From Sophora flavescens (lineage: Eukaryota > Streptophyta > Magnoliopsida > Fabales > Fabaceae): DNA of 64,000 bases. Positions 11,460 to 22,200 of the stretch are shown here, piece after piece; within the stretch, counting starts at the first letter, position 1; each line of letters starts with the position of its first letter. A program made the position numbers and the translations under genes. The notes under the pieces were generated by a model. It had not been told where the DNA came from. It did no database searches and saw only the letters and a list, made by a program, of their open reading frames with translations. The stretch is taken from the NCBI GenBank assembly GCA_030762895.1, contig CM061066.1, positions 9,452,047 to 9,516,046 of the forward strand. Reading direction: 5' to 3'.

Positions 11460-11906
11460 TTATGTCAAATTGATCACAGTAGTTGCAGCAATACTCATTG
11501 GTATGCGAATAATGCTTTTGATCACAAAGTAATGCATGTTACAAGTGTATGTTTTGGCTTCGTAGGATGCAGAAAGTGAATGGCAATTTATAAATATTAC
11601 ATGAAATTGTATATAGCACTTGCTTTCTTTGGTGATTGGGTTATTGATGTTAAATTTCAAAATCTTGTTCATAAAATGTTCATTATGGGAGTTTTCTATA
11701 ACAACCAACAGGACTTATGGTTATACTTTTCTATTGGCAATCTTTAATTTATTTTATGCCTAATGAATCTGGAAATGGCGGTTGATATACACCTTTTTCA
11801 GCATATACATGCCTTCTCTTTAGCTCGGTGGATGTGTACTATCTTCTCTTGGTCCTGGTACACTTAGTTCAAACCATATTGATTTGGTGCTTGTGTTTGC
11901 TTACAG
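11460..11906. other. Noncoding stretch, probably intron captured with the TFIIE-beta fragment
   Basis: No gene. The right end (TGTTTGCTTACAG, ending at 11906) is a good plant 3' splice site directly joined to the TFIIE-beta-like exon, so at least the right part is likely to be the host intron. The left part may be the 3' untranslated region of the Ulp1 gene. Confidence 0.5.
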
Positions 11907-12148
11907 ACCCGACAGGCTTTTACACCAAAACAAATAAATGAAGCATGCTATGTTGACATGAAGGCTAACAAAGATGTTTTTGACAGTCTGAGGAAAAACC
12001 CAAAAGTAAAATATGATGGGCAACGGTTCTCTTATAATGATGGAGTTATTGACCTTAAGGATGCTTAAGGATACACGAGTTTCCAGAGGACATTGCTGTT
12101 ATTGACCTTAAGGATGCTTACCCAACTGTGATGGAGGACTTTTATTAG
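11907..12148 (+). pseudogene. Captured fragment of a TFIIE beta-subunit gene
   Basis: After a clear splice acceptor, the frame reads TRQAFTPKQINEACYVDMKA, then VFDSLRKNPKVKYDGQRFSY and ends VIDLKDA-stop (TAA 12066-12068). A second piece in another frame (12077-12148) reads EFPEDIAVIDLKDAYPTVME before a stop. From memory, both match plant general transcription factor IIE subunit beta, a winged-helix protein that helps recruit TFIIH to the RNA polymerase II promoter. A 23-bp string (12045-12067) is repeated at 12098-12120 and marks the broken join: residues expected between the two pieces are missing and VIDLKDA occurs twice. It lies inside the CACTA element near its 3' end, downstream of the Ulp1 gene and in the same direction. 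It cannot encode a functional subunit but could join an element transcript or yield small RNAs against the parent gene (inference). Confidence 0.75.
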
Positions 12149-12290
12149 TTTCTTGTTATTTGTTGAACATTTCTGACATTGATGGTTCAGTAACATTATT
12201 CATTAGGGCAGGTACAATGACTTTTATTATTTTCTTGTTATTTGTTGAACATTTCACATTTGACATTGATGGTTCAGTAACATTGGTAGA
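12141..12290. repeat. Imperfect tandem duplication, 82-bp offset
   Basis: CTTGTTATTTGTTGAACATT at 12152 recurs at 12234, and GACATTGATGGTTCAGTAAC follows in both copies, with a small insertion in the second. Open frames over this stretch are by-products of the repeat. It lies between the TFIIE-beta fragment and the 3' subterminal region. Confidence 0.8.
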
Positions 12291-12424
12291 TTTGTTCATT
12301 GATATATGTTTGTTCTTATTTCTCACAGATTTCCCTCCTCTTTGCATAAATGAATTTTGGTGTAGTTCAATATGCAGGAATGGATTTAGTTAAGAAATAT
12401 GTTAAAAAAAAAAAAAAAAGAGGA

Positions 12425-12603
12425 ATAGATAGCGTTTAACGCTATCTAAAGTCAGACTTTAGATAGCGTTTCCGTGTACAAACGCTATCTAAAGTCACCT
12501 ATTAATAGTGCTTCCTAAATGCTATCTTTGCTAATGAGTTTTAATAGCGGTAGCATAGATAGCGGTTACAAACGCTATTAAAAAGCATACGGAAACGCTA
12601 TCT
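12425..12603. repeat. CACTA 3' subterminal repeat region
   Basis: Repeated AACGCTATCTAAAGTC and TAGCGTTTCCGTGTAC blocks in both orientations, the counterpart of 1782-1975. It is preceded by a short A run (12403-12418). Likely TNPA-type binding sites by analogy with En/Spm. Confidence 0.85.
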
Positions 12604-12624
12604 AAAGTCTAATCTGTTGTAGTG
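12604..12624 (-). repeat. CACTA terminal inverted repeat, 3'
   Basis: AAAGTCTAATCTGTTGTAGTG is the inverse of 1761-1781 with one mismatch, and is directly followed by the AAA target duplication. Confidence 0.95.
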
Positions 12625-14519
12625 AAAATACTAAAACTGTGAGAAATTTGTGAAGAACATCATCCAAATCTTGATTTCCTTGAATCATCAAGAGGTAAAA
12701 ACTTATTCTCTTGTCATTTGAATCATTTCTCTTCACAACTTTTGTAGATTCATGGCTAAGATTCATATGTTCTTCATTTGTTCAAAGTTCATGGAGTTAG
12801 ATTCAAAAATTCATAACTAATTCTAGAAAAATCCTTTTGACATGAAACCAATTGCTATGATCTTATAATCATCTCTATTTTCATCATCTAGAAGCACAAG
12901 ATCATGAGAAATTTCTTTCCCTAAAATCTGGTGAAGGCCGAACCTAGGTTAACTTTGTGTTCTTAGGTTTTGTTTCATTTTCATGACTTGATTCATGATT
13001 CAATCCTTTTGTATCTTGCTAGTTCTTGTATTCAAGTATATAGAAGATCAAAAATCAAACTTTAACCTATTTGTTTCTTCAAAAACCGAAACCCTAGGTT
13101 TGTGTACTTAATGGTTTTGTGATTCAAAAGTTGTTTGTAACACTTGAATCAAACTCTAAGCTTTGTATGTTGATTAAATCCAAGAGTTGATGAGATTTTA
13201 AAATTTCTAGCCTAAAAGTCTTGAGAAAACCGAACCCTAGTTCTTAGAACTAGATGAGTTTAGTTCATGTTCTTAGTTCATAATCATGGTTAAAGTGATT
13301 AATCATTTCTTAAGTAACTTATGGATCATTAATCCCTAAGTTAACCAAATTTTAATTTTCCTAACCTAGAAAATTGGTTGAAGCCGAACCCTAACCTTCA
13401 TGATCCAAGTGTATTGTTGTTTGATTTGATTTATTTTGGTTGCAATTCGTTTGAAGGAAACAACTGAGTTAGCTGATTTACACTGACGAAGAGGAATCGG
13501 ATCGAGTTCGGGAGATTAATAGAAACTATAGTGTAGTCTTCAATAGGTAAGGGGGGTATGCCTGAGGAGTTTAAGATAATCTCATGTTTGTTTGTGGAGT
13601 CATTTATTAATTTTCTGTATAAAATATTTTATTATATTGTACTGTTTACTATTAATTGTTAGATTGATGTGATGTTTATCTGAGTAATTGAATTGATGTG
13701 ATGTGTGGATTTACATGATTATAATTATTTGTTTATATTATAATTGTGATGCATGTCATGAATTGATATATGCCATGCTATTATGTAATTGGAATTTATC
13801 TGCTGTTGAGTGTTGGACTGAGTAACCTGACATTGGTCATTGTTAAAAATTTTAATTAAGGATAAAAACCTTAATAAGCTTGGATAATTAATCAGAGGGA
13901 TTAATTTGGGAGATTTTGAGAAAAATGAAAAAAATTATTATTTTAATAATATTTTGTGGAAACAGTGTAAATAAGCCATAGTAAGGGCGAAACCGTGAAA
14001 TTTTTTCACAGGCTCTAATTTTTATATAATAAATTCAATTTTATTATAAAATGTTATTTAAAGTGATTAAGTTCCAAAAATAATATTTACAGCAGTCAGA
14101 ACAATTTCTTCTGACAGAGAAGTGATATTAGTTATTTAATATTATTTAATTAATATCATTTATTTAATATTATTTAATATTAAATATTTAAATATTTAAA
14201 TTTTCGAAATTTATTTATTTAATCTTTTTAATTATTTTTGTTTTGTTAACCTTTATTGAAAATTATTTCTTAAAGTGAAATAATTAGAAATCAAAGGAAA
14301 TTATAAGTGATTTTTGAAATTTGTTAACGTTTTAACAGAAAAGAATTTATGTAACAATATTTTTATTCAGTGAAAGTATTCCGTTAAACTTGGATGAGTT
14401 TTCAAAGCTTGGTTTTGTTTTACACTGAGCAAAATGTTTTATAAGCAGATAAATGAGCCTAGAACCGAGACGTCAGGATTCTAGTGTTGTATGGACACGT
14501 AGATCGAGGATCTGTGTCA

Positions 14520-14985
14520 TGGGACGGAGTGTCCTGCAAGTTTTGTTTTTGGACTGTGTGTCCTAAATTGATGTGGAAAGTGTGAGTTCCATATCCGCGA
14601 GCCTAAAACTGGTGCATCGGTTTAAGGGCATCGTGATTGAGCATTCGGACTGTATGTCCTATGTTGAGGTTAAAAGATTTGGACTGTGTGTGTCCTGTAT
14701 TTGTTTTAAAGTGAAAAGTCTTAATTAAAAGAATTAAGCATGGTCGTTAAGCTTTGTGCTTCGACGAGGAAAGATTATTACGACAAAGAAAACAAAACGA
14801 GAATAAAAGTTTTTCTCATGTATTCAATGGCCATTGTGTCATGTAAATGGCATTGAATCCAGAGTGGATCAATGTATATGACAGACGTGTCAGGTGGTGA
14901 TGATCATTGAGGTCCGGAGTGGATCAATGTATCTTTTATAGGACTTTGTGTCCAAATTGATAGGACTTTGTGTCCAGATTGAATA
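14520..14985. repeat. Dispersed GGACTnTGTGTCC motifs in the solo LTR
   Basis: About five or six copies of a motif close to GGACTGTGTGTCC or GGACTTTGTGTCC at irregular spacing. Its ends (GGAC...GTCC) are nearly self-complementary. Such clusters in LTRs often act as enhancer-like elements; no function can be shown here. Confidence 0.6.
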
Positions 14986-15013
14986 TATGTGCCGCTATTT
15001 CCTAACTGGAATG

Positions 15014-15233
15014 GGGGAATAGTGTCATTGCTTTGCATGAGCATCCTAACGGGAATGGGGATGTGCACAATTGTGTCGTTGCTTTGCATGAGCATCCTAA
15101 CGGGAATGGGGATGTGCACAATTGTAATTGTGTCGTTGCTTTGCATGAGCATCCTAACGGGAATGGGGATGTGCACAATTGTGTTAGGTGCTGGCATGAA
15201 CATCCTATCGGGAATGGGGATGTGCACCATTGA
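15014..15233. repeat. 51-bp minisatellite in the solo LTR
   Basis: Four copies of a unit containing GCATCCTAACGGGAATGGGG then ATGTGCAC. Unit starts are at about 15041, 15092, 15149 and 15200, so spacings are 51, 57 and 51 bp; one copy has a 6-bp AATTGT addition. Because 51 and 57 are multiples of three, all frames stay open and give false repetitive ORFs on both strands. Confidence 0.9.
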
Positions 15234-16270
15234 TTTTCTTGGGCATTGTTTTGTTCGTTTTTACAATGCGCCATGTGCGAGCCTGATCAGCTTGAAACGA
15301 AACAGAAAGTTGTGGGATCTCCGGAGATTAGGTATCAAAATAGAGTTGAATATTGAAGTGTCATGCATTTTTAGAAAATGACAATGACTGCCGGGTATGA
15401 TACCCTGTGAAATAAATCATTCTGTTATTTTAAGTTAATTTTATTATGTTGTGAATATTTGGTATTTGCTATTTGAGAGTCGTGCATGGGGTTGTCTTAT
15501 TAAAACTCATATATTGGAAACTCACCCTTACAAACATATCAGGTTTATGTTAGATTAAGGTAGTACTTCGGTACACTAGTACGGATGAAGCAAAGGAATT
15601 CACTAAGTCGTTCGAGGACTTAACTACTAGATGCTTGAAGAGGTATGCGTTGGTGGAAATGTCACGAGGATAATAATTCAGGATCTACATCAAGTACGTA
15701 CCAGACTTTGGCAGAGGAGATATCTTTACCGCCTCTCTGATTCTTACCGATTTTCTGGTAGATTAGGAGTTTATATGTTTTGATACTTCCATAGTTCCGA
15801 AAGTAGAGGTATCCTCACCGGATATTTTGATGGGTTGGGAAAAACTATGGTGGTCTTCCCAACCGTGATTATTAGTACTGACCAGCTATAGGACTTTTGG
15901 GTATCTTATAAAGTAGTGGTACTTGGTTAGTCTGGACGTTTGATTATTGAAAGTCATTCTTTTGAGTTGTAATTCCAGATTACCACTACGTTACAATTAC
16001 TCCTTTATTTTCTTATGTTAAGTCCTTTGGAGATGTCCTGTTATGTGAAGGTCTACGTGTAACATTCTCATGATGCCTATTTATATTATGTTAATGGTGT
16101 TGGATTATATATATGGAGTAAAAGAAAAAGAAAAAATTTTATCACTAATTTTGAAAGGGATTAATAACTAGAAAATTATATTTTCCGAAAGCAACCAGCA
16201 AAACTATTTTATTGAATGTATTTCCGCAATAAGTTACGTAAATGTGATAACCTGAGAATGGGGTGTCACA

Positions 16271-16275
16271 AAAGC
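16271..16275. repeat. Right target-site duplication of the solo LTR (AAAGC)
   Basis: Matches 914-918; see the left copy. Confidence 0.9.
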
Positions 16276-19200
16276 CTAAACCCTAATTTTGACCCAAAAC
16301 CCTAATTTTGATCCTAAACCCTAAATTTGAACCAAAATCCTAATTCTAACCCTATTTTTGTCCCAAAACCCTAAATTTAACCCCAGAACCCTAATTTTAA
16401 TCCAAAACCCTAAATTTTGACCCTAAACCCTGAATTTAACCAGGAACCCTAATTTTGACCCAAGACTCTAATTTAGACCCAATAACCCTAATTCTAACTC
16501 TAATTTTGACCCAAGACTCTAATTTAGACCCAAAAACCCTAATTCAAACCCAAAACCCAAATTTTGACCCTAAACCTTAAATTTAACACAGAACCCTAAT
16601 TTTAAACCAAAATCGTAAATTTTGACCCAAAACCCTAAATTTAACCCAGAACCCTAAATTTGAACCAAAACCCAATTTTTAACCCTAAACCCAAATTCAA
16701 AGCCTAAACCCTAATTTTGACCCAAAACCCTAATTTTGATCCTAAACCCTAAATTTGAACCAAAACCCTAATTCTAACCCTATTTTTGTCCCAAAACCCT
16801 AAATTTAACCCAGAACCCTAATTTTAATCCAAAACCCTAAATTTTGACCCTAAACCCTAAAGTTAACCCAGAACCCTAAATTTGACTCAGAACCCTAATT
16901 TTGACCCAAGACCCTAATTTAGACCCAAAAACCCAAATTCTAACCCTATTTTTGTCCCAAAACCCTTTTTTAACTCAAAACCCGACACCTTAATTTTGAT
17001 CCAAAACCCAAATTTGGGCCCAAAACCCAAATTTTGACCCAAAACCCTAATTCTAACCCTAATTTAGACCCAAAACCCTAATTCTAACCCTATTTTTGTC
17101 CCAAAACCCTATTTTTTTACTCAAAACCCTAATTCAAACCCTAAACCCTAATTTTGACCCAAAACCCTAATTTGGACCCGAAACCGAAATTTTGACCCAA
17201 AATAACCCAAAGCCTTAATTTTGACCCAAAACCCTAATTCTGACCCAAAAACCCTAATTCTGGCCCAAAACCCTAATTCTGATCCAAAACCCTAATTTGA
17301 ACCCTATTTTTGACGCAAAACCGTAAATTTTACCCAGAACCGTATTTTTGACCCTAAACCCTAATTTTAACGCAAAACCTTAATTCTAACCCTATTTTTG
17401 AACCAAAACCCTATTTTTAACTCAAAAACCAAATTCAAACCCAAAACCCTAATGTTGACCCAAAACCCTAAATTTGACCCAAAACCCGAATTTTGACCCA
17501 AAACCCTAATTCAAACCCGAAACCCTAATTTTGACCCAAAATCGAAATTTTGACCCAAAACCCAAATTATAACCCAGAGCCCTAATTTTGACCCAAAACC
17601 CTAATTCTGACAAAAAACCCTATTTTAAACCCAAAATCCTAATTGAAAGCCTAAACCCTAATTTTAACCCTAAACCCTAATTCAAAGCCTAAACCCTAAT
17701 TTTAACTCAAAACCCAAATTTTGATCCTAAACCCTAAATTTGAACCCAAACCCTAATTCGAACCCTATTTTTGTCCCAAAACCCTAAATTTTACCCAGAC
17801 CCTAAACCCTTAATCCAAACCCCTAAATTTTGACCCTAAACCCTAAATTTAACCCAGAACCCTAAATTTGACCAATAACCCTAATTTTGACACAATACCC
17901 TAATTTAGACCAAAAACCTAATTTAGGCCCAAAAACCCTAATTCTAACCGTATTTTTGTCCCAAAACCCTTTTTTTAACTCAAAACTCGACACCTTAATT
18001 TAGACCCAAAACCCAAAATTTGACCCAAAACCCAAATTCTAACCCTAATTTGGACCCAAAACCCTAATTCTAACCCTATTTTTGTCCCAAAAACCTATTT
18101 TTTACTCAACCCTAATTTTGACCCAAAACCCTAATTTGGACCCAAAACCGAAATTTTGACACAAAATAACCCAAAGCCCTAATTTTGACCCAAAACCCTA
18201 ATAAGAACCCTATTTTTGACAAAATACCCTAAATTTAACCCAAAACCTTAAATTTGAACCAAAACCCAAATTTTAACCCTAAACCCAAATTCAAAGCCTA
18301 AACCCTAATTTTGACCCAAAACCCTAAATTTGAACCAAAACACTAATTCTAACCCTATTTTTGTCCCAAAACCCTAAATTTAACCCAGAACCCTAATTTT
18401 AATCCAAAACCCTAAATTTTGACCCTAAACCCTAAAGTTAACCCAGAACCCTAAATTTGACTCAGAACCCTAATTTAGACCCAAGACCCTAATTTAGACC
18501 CAAAAACCCAAATTCTAACCCTATTTTTGTCCCAAAACCCTTTTTTTAACTCAAAACCCGACACCTTAATTTTGATCCAAAACCCAAATTTGGGCCCAAA
18601 ACCCAAATTTTGACCCAAAACCCTAATTCTAACCCTAATTTAGACCCAAAACCCTAATTCTAACCCTATTTTTGTCCCAAAACCCTATTTTTTACTCAAA
18701 ACCCTAATTCAAACCCTAAACCCTAATTTGGACCCGAAACCGAAATTTTGACCCAAAATAACCCAAAGCCTTAATTCTGACCCAAAACCCTAATTCTTAC
18801 CCAAAAACCCTAATTCTGCCCCAAAACCCTAATTCTGATCCAAAACCCTAATTCGAACCCTATTTTTGACCCAAAACCCTAAATTTGACCCAGAACCCTA
18901 TTTTTGACCCTAAACCCTAATTTTAACGCAAAACCTTAATTCTAACCCTATTTTTGACCCAAAACCCTATTTTTAACTCAAAAACCAAATTCAAACCCAA
19001 AACCCTAATGTTGACCCAAAACCCTAAATTTGACCCAAAACCCTAATTCAAACCCGAAACCCTAATTTTGACCCAAAATCGAAATTTTGACCCAAAACCC
19101 AAATTATAACCCAGAGCCCTAATTTTGACCCAAAACCCTAATTCTGACAAAAAACCCTATTTTAAACCCAAAATCCTAATTGAAAGCCTAAACCCTAATT

Positions 19201-22200
19201 TTAACCCTAAACCCTAATTCAAAGCCTAAACCCTAATTTTGACCCAAAACCCTAATTTTGATCCTAAACCCTAAATTTGAACCAAAACCCTAATTCGAAC
19301 CCTATTTTTGTCCCAAAACCCTAAATTTAACCCAGAACCCTAAATTTTGACCCTAAACCCTAAATTTAACCTAGAACCCTAAATTTGACCCAAAACCCTA
19401 ATTTTGACCCAAGACCCTAATTTAGACCAAAAACCTAATTTAGACCCAAAAACCCTAATTCTAACCCTATTTTTGTCCCAAAACCCTTTTTTTAACTCAA
19501 AACCCGACACCTTAATTTAGACCCAAAACCCAAAATTTGACCCAAAACCCAAATTCTAACCCTAATTTAGACCCAAAACCCTAATTCTAACCCTATTTTT
19601 GTCCCAAAAACCTATTTTTTACTCAAAACCCTAATTTTGACCCAAAACACTAATTTGGACCCAAAACCGAAATTTTGACCCAAAATAACCCAAAGCCCTA
19701 ATTTTGACCCAAAACCCTAATTCTGACCCCAAAATCCTAATACGAACCCTATTTTTGACCCAAGACCCTAAATTTAACCCAGAACCCTAAATTTGACCCA
19801 AAACCCTATTTTTAACCCTAAACCCTAATTTTGACCCAAAACCCTAATTTTGATCCTAAACCCTAAATTTGAACCAAAACCCTATTTTTAACTCAAAAAC
19901 CAAATTCAAACCCAAAACCCTAATGTTGACCCAAAACCCTAAATTTGACCCAAAACCCGAATTTTGACCCAAAACCCTAATTCAAACCCGAAACCCTAAT
20001 TTTGACCCAAAACCCAAATTATAACCCAGAGCCCTAATTTTGACCCAAAACCCTAATTCTGACCCAAAACCCTAATTCTGACGAAAAACCCTGTTTTAAA
20101 CCCAAAATCCTAATTGAAAGCCTAAACCCTAATTTTAACCCTAAACCCTAATTCAAAGCCTAAACCCTAATTTTGACCCAAAACCCTAATTTTGATCCTA
20201 AACCCTAAATTTGAACCAAAACCCTAATTCGAACCCTATTTTTGTCCCAAAACCCTAAATTTAACCCAGAACCCTAATTTTAATCAAAACCCCTAAATTT
20301 TGACCCTAAACCCTAAATTTAAACCAGAACCCTAAATTTGACCCATAACCCTAATTTTGACGCAAGACCCTAATTTAGGCCAAAAACCTAATTGAGACCC
20401 AAAAACCCTAATTCTAACCCTATTTTTGTCCCAAAACACCTTTTTTAACTCAAAACCCGACACCTTAATTTTGACCCAAATCCCAAATTCTAACCCTAAT
20501 TTAGACCCAAAACCCTAATTCTAAGCCTATTTTTGTCCCAAAAACCTATTTTTTACTCAAAATCCTAATTTTGACCCAAAACCGAAATTTTGACCCAAAA
20601 TAACCCAATGGCCTAATATTGACCCAAAACCCTAATTCTGACCCCAAAACCCTAATACGAACCCTATTTTTGACCCAAGACCCTAAATTTAACCCAGAAC
20701 CCTAAATTTGACCCAAAACCCTATTTTTAACCCTAAACCCTAATTTTGACCCAAAATACCCTAATTTTGATACTAAACCCTAAATTTGAACCAAAACCCT
20801 ATTTTTAACTCAAAACCAAATTCAAACCCAAAACCATAATGTTGACCCAAAACCCTAAATATGACCCAAAACCCGAATTTTGACCCAAAACCCTAATTCA
20901 AACCCGAAACCCTAATTTTGACACAATCGAAATTTTGACACAAAACCCAAATTATAACCCAGAGCCCTAATTTTGACCCAAAACCCTAATTCTGACCCAA
21001 AACCCTAATTCTGACAAAAAACCCTATTTTAAACCCAAAATCCTAATTGAAAGCCTAAACCCTAATTTTAACCCTAAACCCTAATTCAAAGCCTAAACCC
21101 TAATTTTGACCCAAAACCCTAATTTTGATCCTAAACCCTAAATTTGAATCAAAACCCTAATTCGAACCCTATTTTTGTCCCAAAACCCTAATTTAGACCA
21201 AAAACCTAATTTAGGCCCAAAAACCCTAATTCTAACCCTATTTTTGTCCCAAAACCCTTTTTTTAACTCAAAACCCGACACCTTAATTTTGACCCAAAAC
21301 CCAAAATTTGACCCAAAACCCAAATTCTAACCCTAATTTTGACCCAAAACCCTAATTTGGACCCAAAACCGAAATTTTGACCCAAACTAACCCAAAACCC
21401 TTATTCTGACCCAAAACCCTTATTCTGACCCCAAAACCCTAATACGAACCCTATTTTTGACCCAAGACCCTAAATTTAACCCAGAACCCTAAATTTGACC
21501 CAAAACCCTATTTTTAACCCTAAACCCAATTCAAAGCCTAATCCCTAATTTTGACCCAAAACCCTAATTTTGATCCTAAACCCTAAATTTGAAACAAAAT
21601 CCTAATTCTAACCCTATTTTTGTCCCAAAACCCTAAATTTAACCCCAGAACCCTAATTTTAATCCAAAACCCTAAATTTTGATCCTAAATTTTGACCCTA
21701 AACCCTGAATTTAACCAGGAACCCTAATTTTGACCCAAGACTCTAATTTAGACCCAATAACCCTAATTCTAACTCTAATTTTGACCCAAAAACCCTAATT
21801 CAAACCCAAAACCCAAATTTTGACCCTAAACCTTAAATTTAACACAGAACCCTAATTTTAAACCAAAATCGTAAATTTTGACCCAAAACCCTAAATTTAA
21901 CCCAGAACCCTAAATTTGAACCAAAACCCTAATTCTAACCCTATTTTTGTCCCAAAACCCTAAATTTAACCCAGAACCCTGATTTGAATCCAAAACCCTA
22001 AAATTTGACCCTAAACCCTAAAGTTAACCCAGAACCCTAAATTTGACTCAGAACCCTAATTTTGACCCAAGACCCTAATTTAGACCCAAAAACCCAAATT
22101 CTAACCCAATTTTTGTCCAAAACCCTTTTTTTAACTCAAAACCCGACACCTTAATTTTGATCCAAAACCCAAATTTGGGCCCAAAACCCTAATTTAGACC

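Larger units (their letters stand above)
1761..12624 (+). mobile_element. CACTA (En/Spm) DNA transposon, non-autonomous by decay, with captured gene fragments
   Basis: Starts CACTACAACA and ends TGTTGTAGTG. It is flanked by the 3-bp duplication AAA (1758-1760 and 12625-12627), the target size used by CACTA elements. Terminal inverted repeats are 21 bp with one mismatch, followed inward by subterminal arrays of a TAGCGTTTCC motif in both orientations. Length is 10,864 bp. Contents left to right: 5' noncoding DNA, a displaced subterminal fragment, a syntaxin-like exon, a TNP2 transposase pseudogene, a TNP1-like/Ulp1 pseudogene and a TFIIE-beta-like fragment. Both mobility genes carry frameshifts and stops, so movement would need proteins from another copy. 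It inserted after the solo LTR did. Confidence 0.95.
919..16270 (+). mobile_element. Solo LTR of a Ty3/gypsy-like retrotransposon, split by a CACTA element
   Basis: The element starts TGTAACACCCC and ends GGGGTGTCACA, giving TG...CA ends with near-perfect short inverted termini, and is flanked by the 5-bp duplication AAAGC. Without the nested CACTA element it is about 4,485 bp (919-1760 plus 12625-16270). No primer-binding site, polypurine tract, gag or pol was seen, and the start is not repeated internally, so one LTR left by LTR-LTR recombination is the best reading. The length and TGTAACA...TGTCACA termini resemble large-LTR plant chromoviruses of the Tekay/Del type (inference). A 91-codon frame at 997-1272 has no recognisable similarity and is not called as a gene. 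Orientation is taken from the TGTAACA start and the TATA-like box at 1541. Confidence 0.85.
12625..16270 (+). mobile_element. Right part of the solo LTR
   Basis: 3,646 bp of LTR after the CACTA insertion. It contains the GGAC...GTCC motif cluster and the 51-bp minisatellite, is otherwise AT-rich, and has no coding frame that could be recognised. It ends GGGGTGTCACA before the AAAGC target duplication. Confidence 0.8.

Noticed and set aside
14904..15381. Repetitive frames on both strands (HEHPNGNGDVHNC and similar)
   Set aside because: Produced by the 51-bp minisatellite, whose length is a multiple of three.
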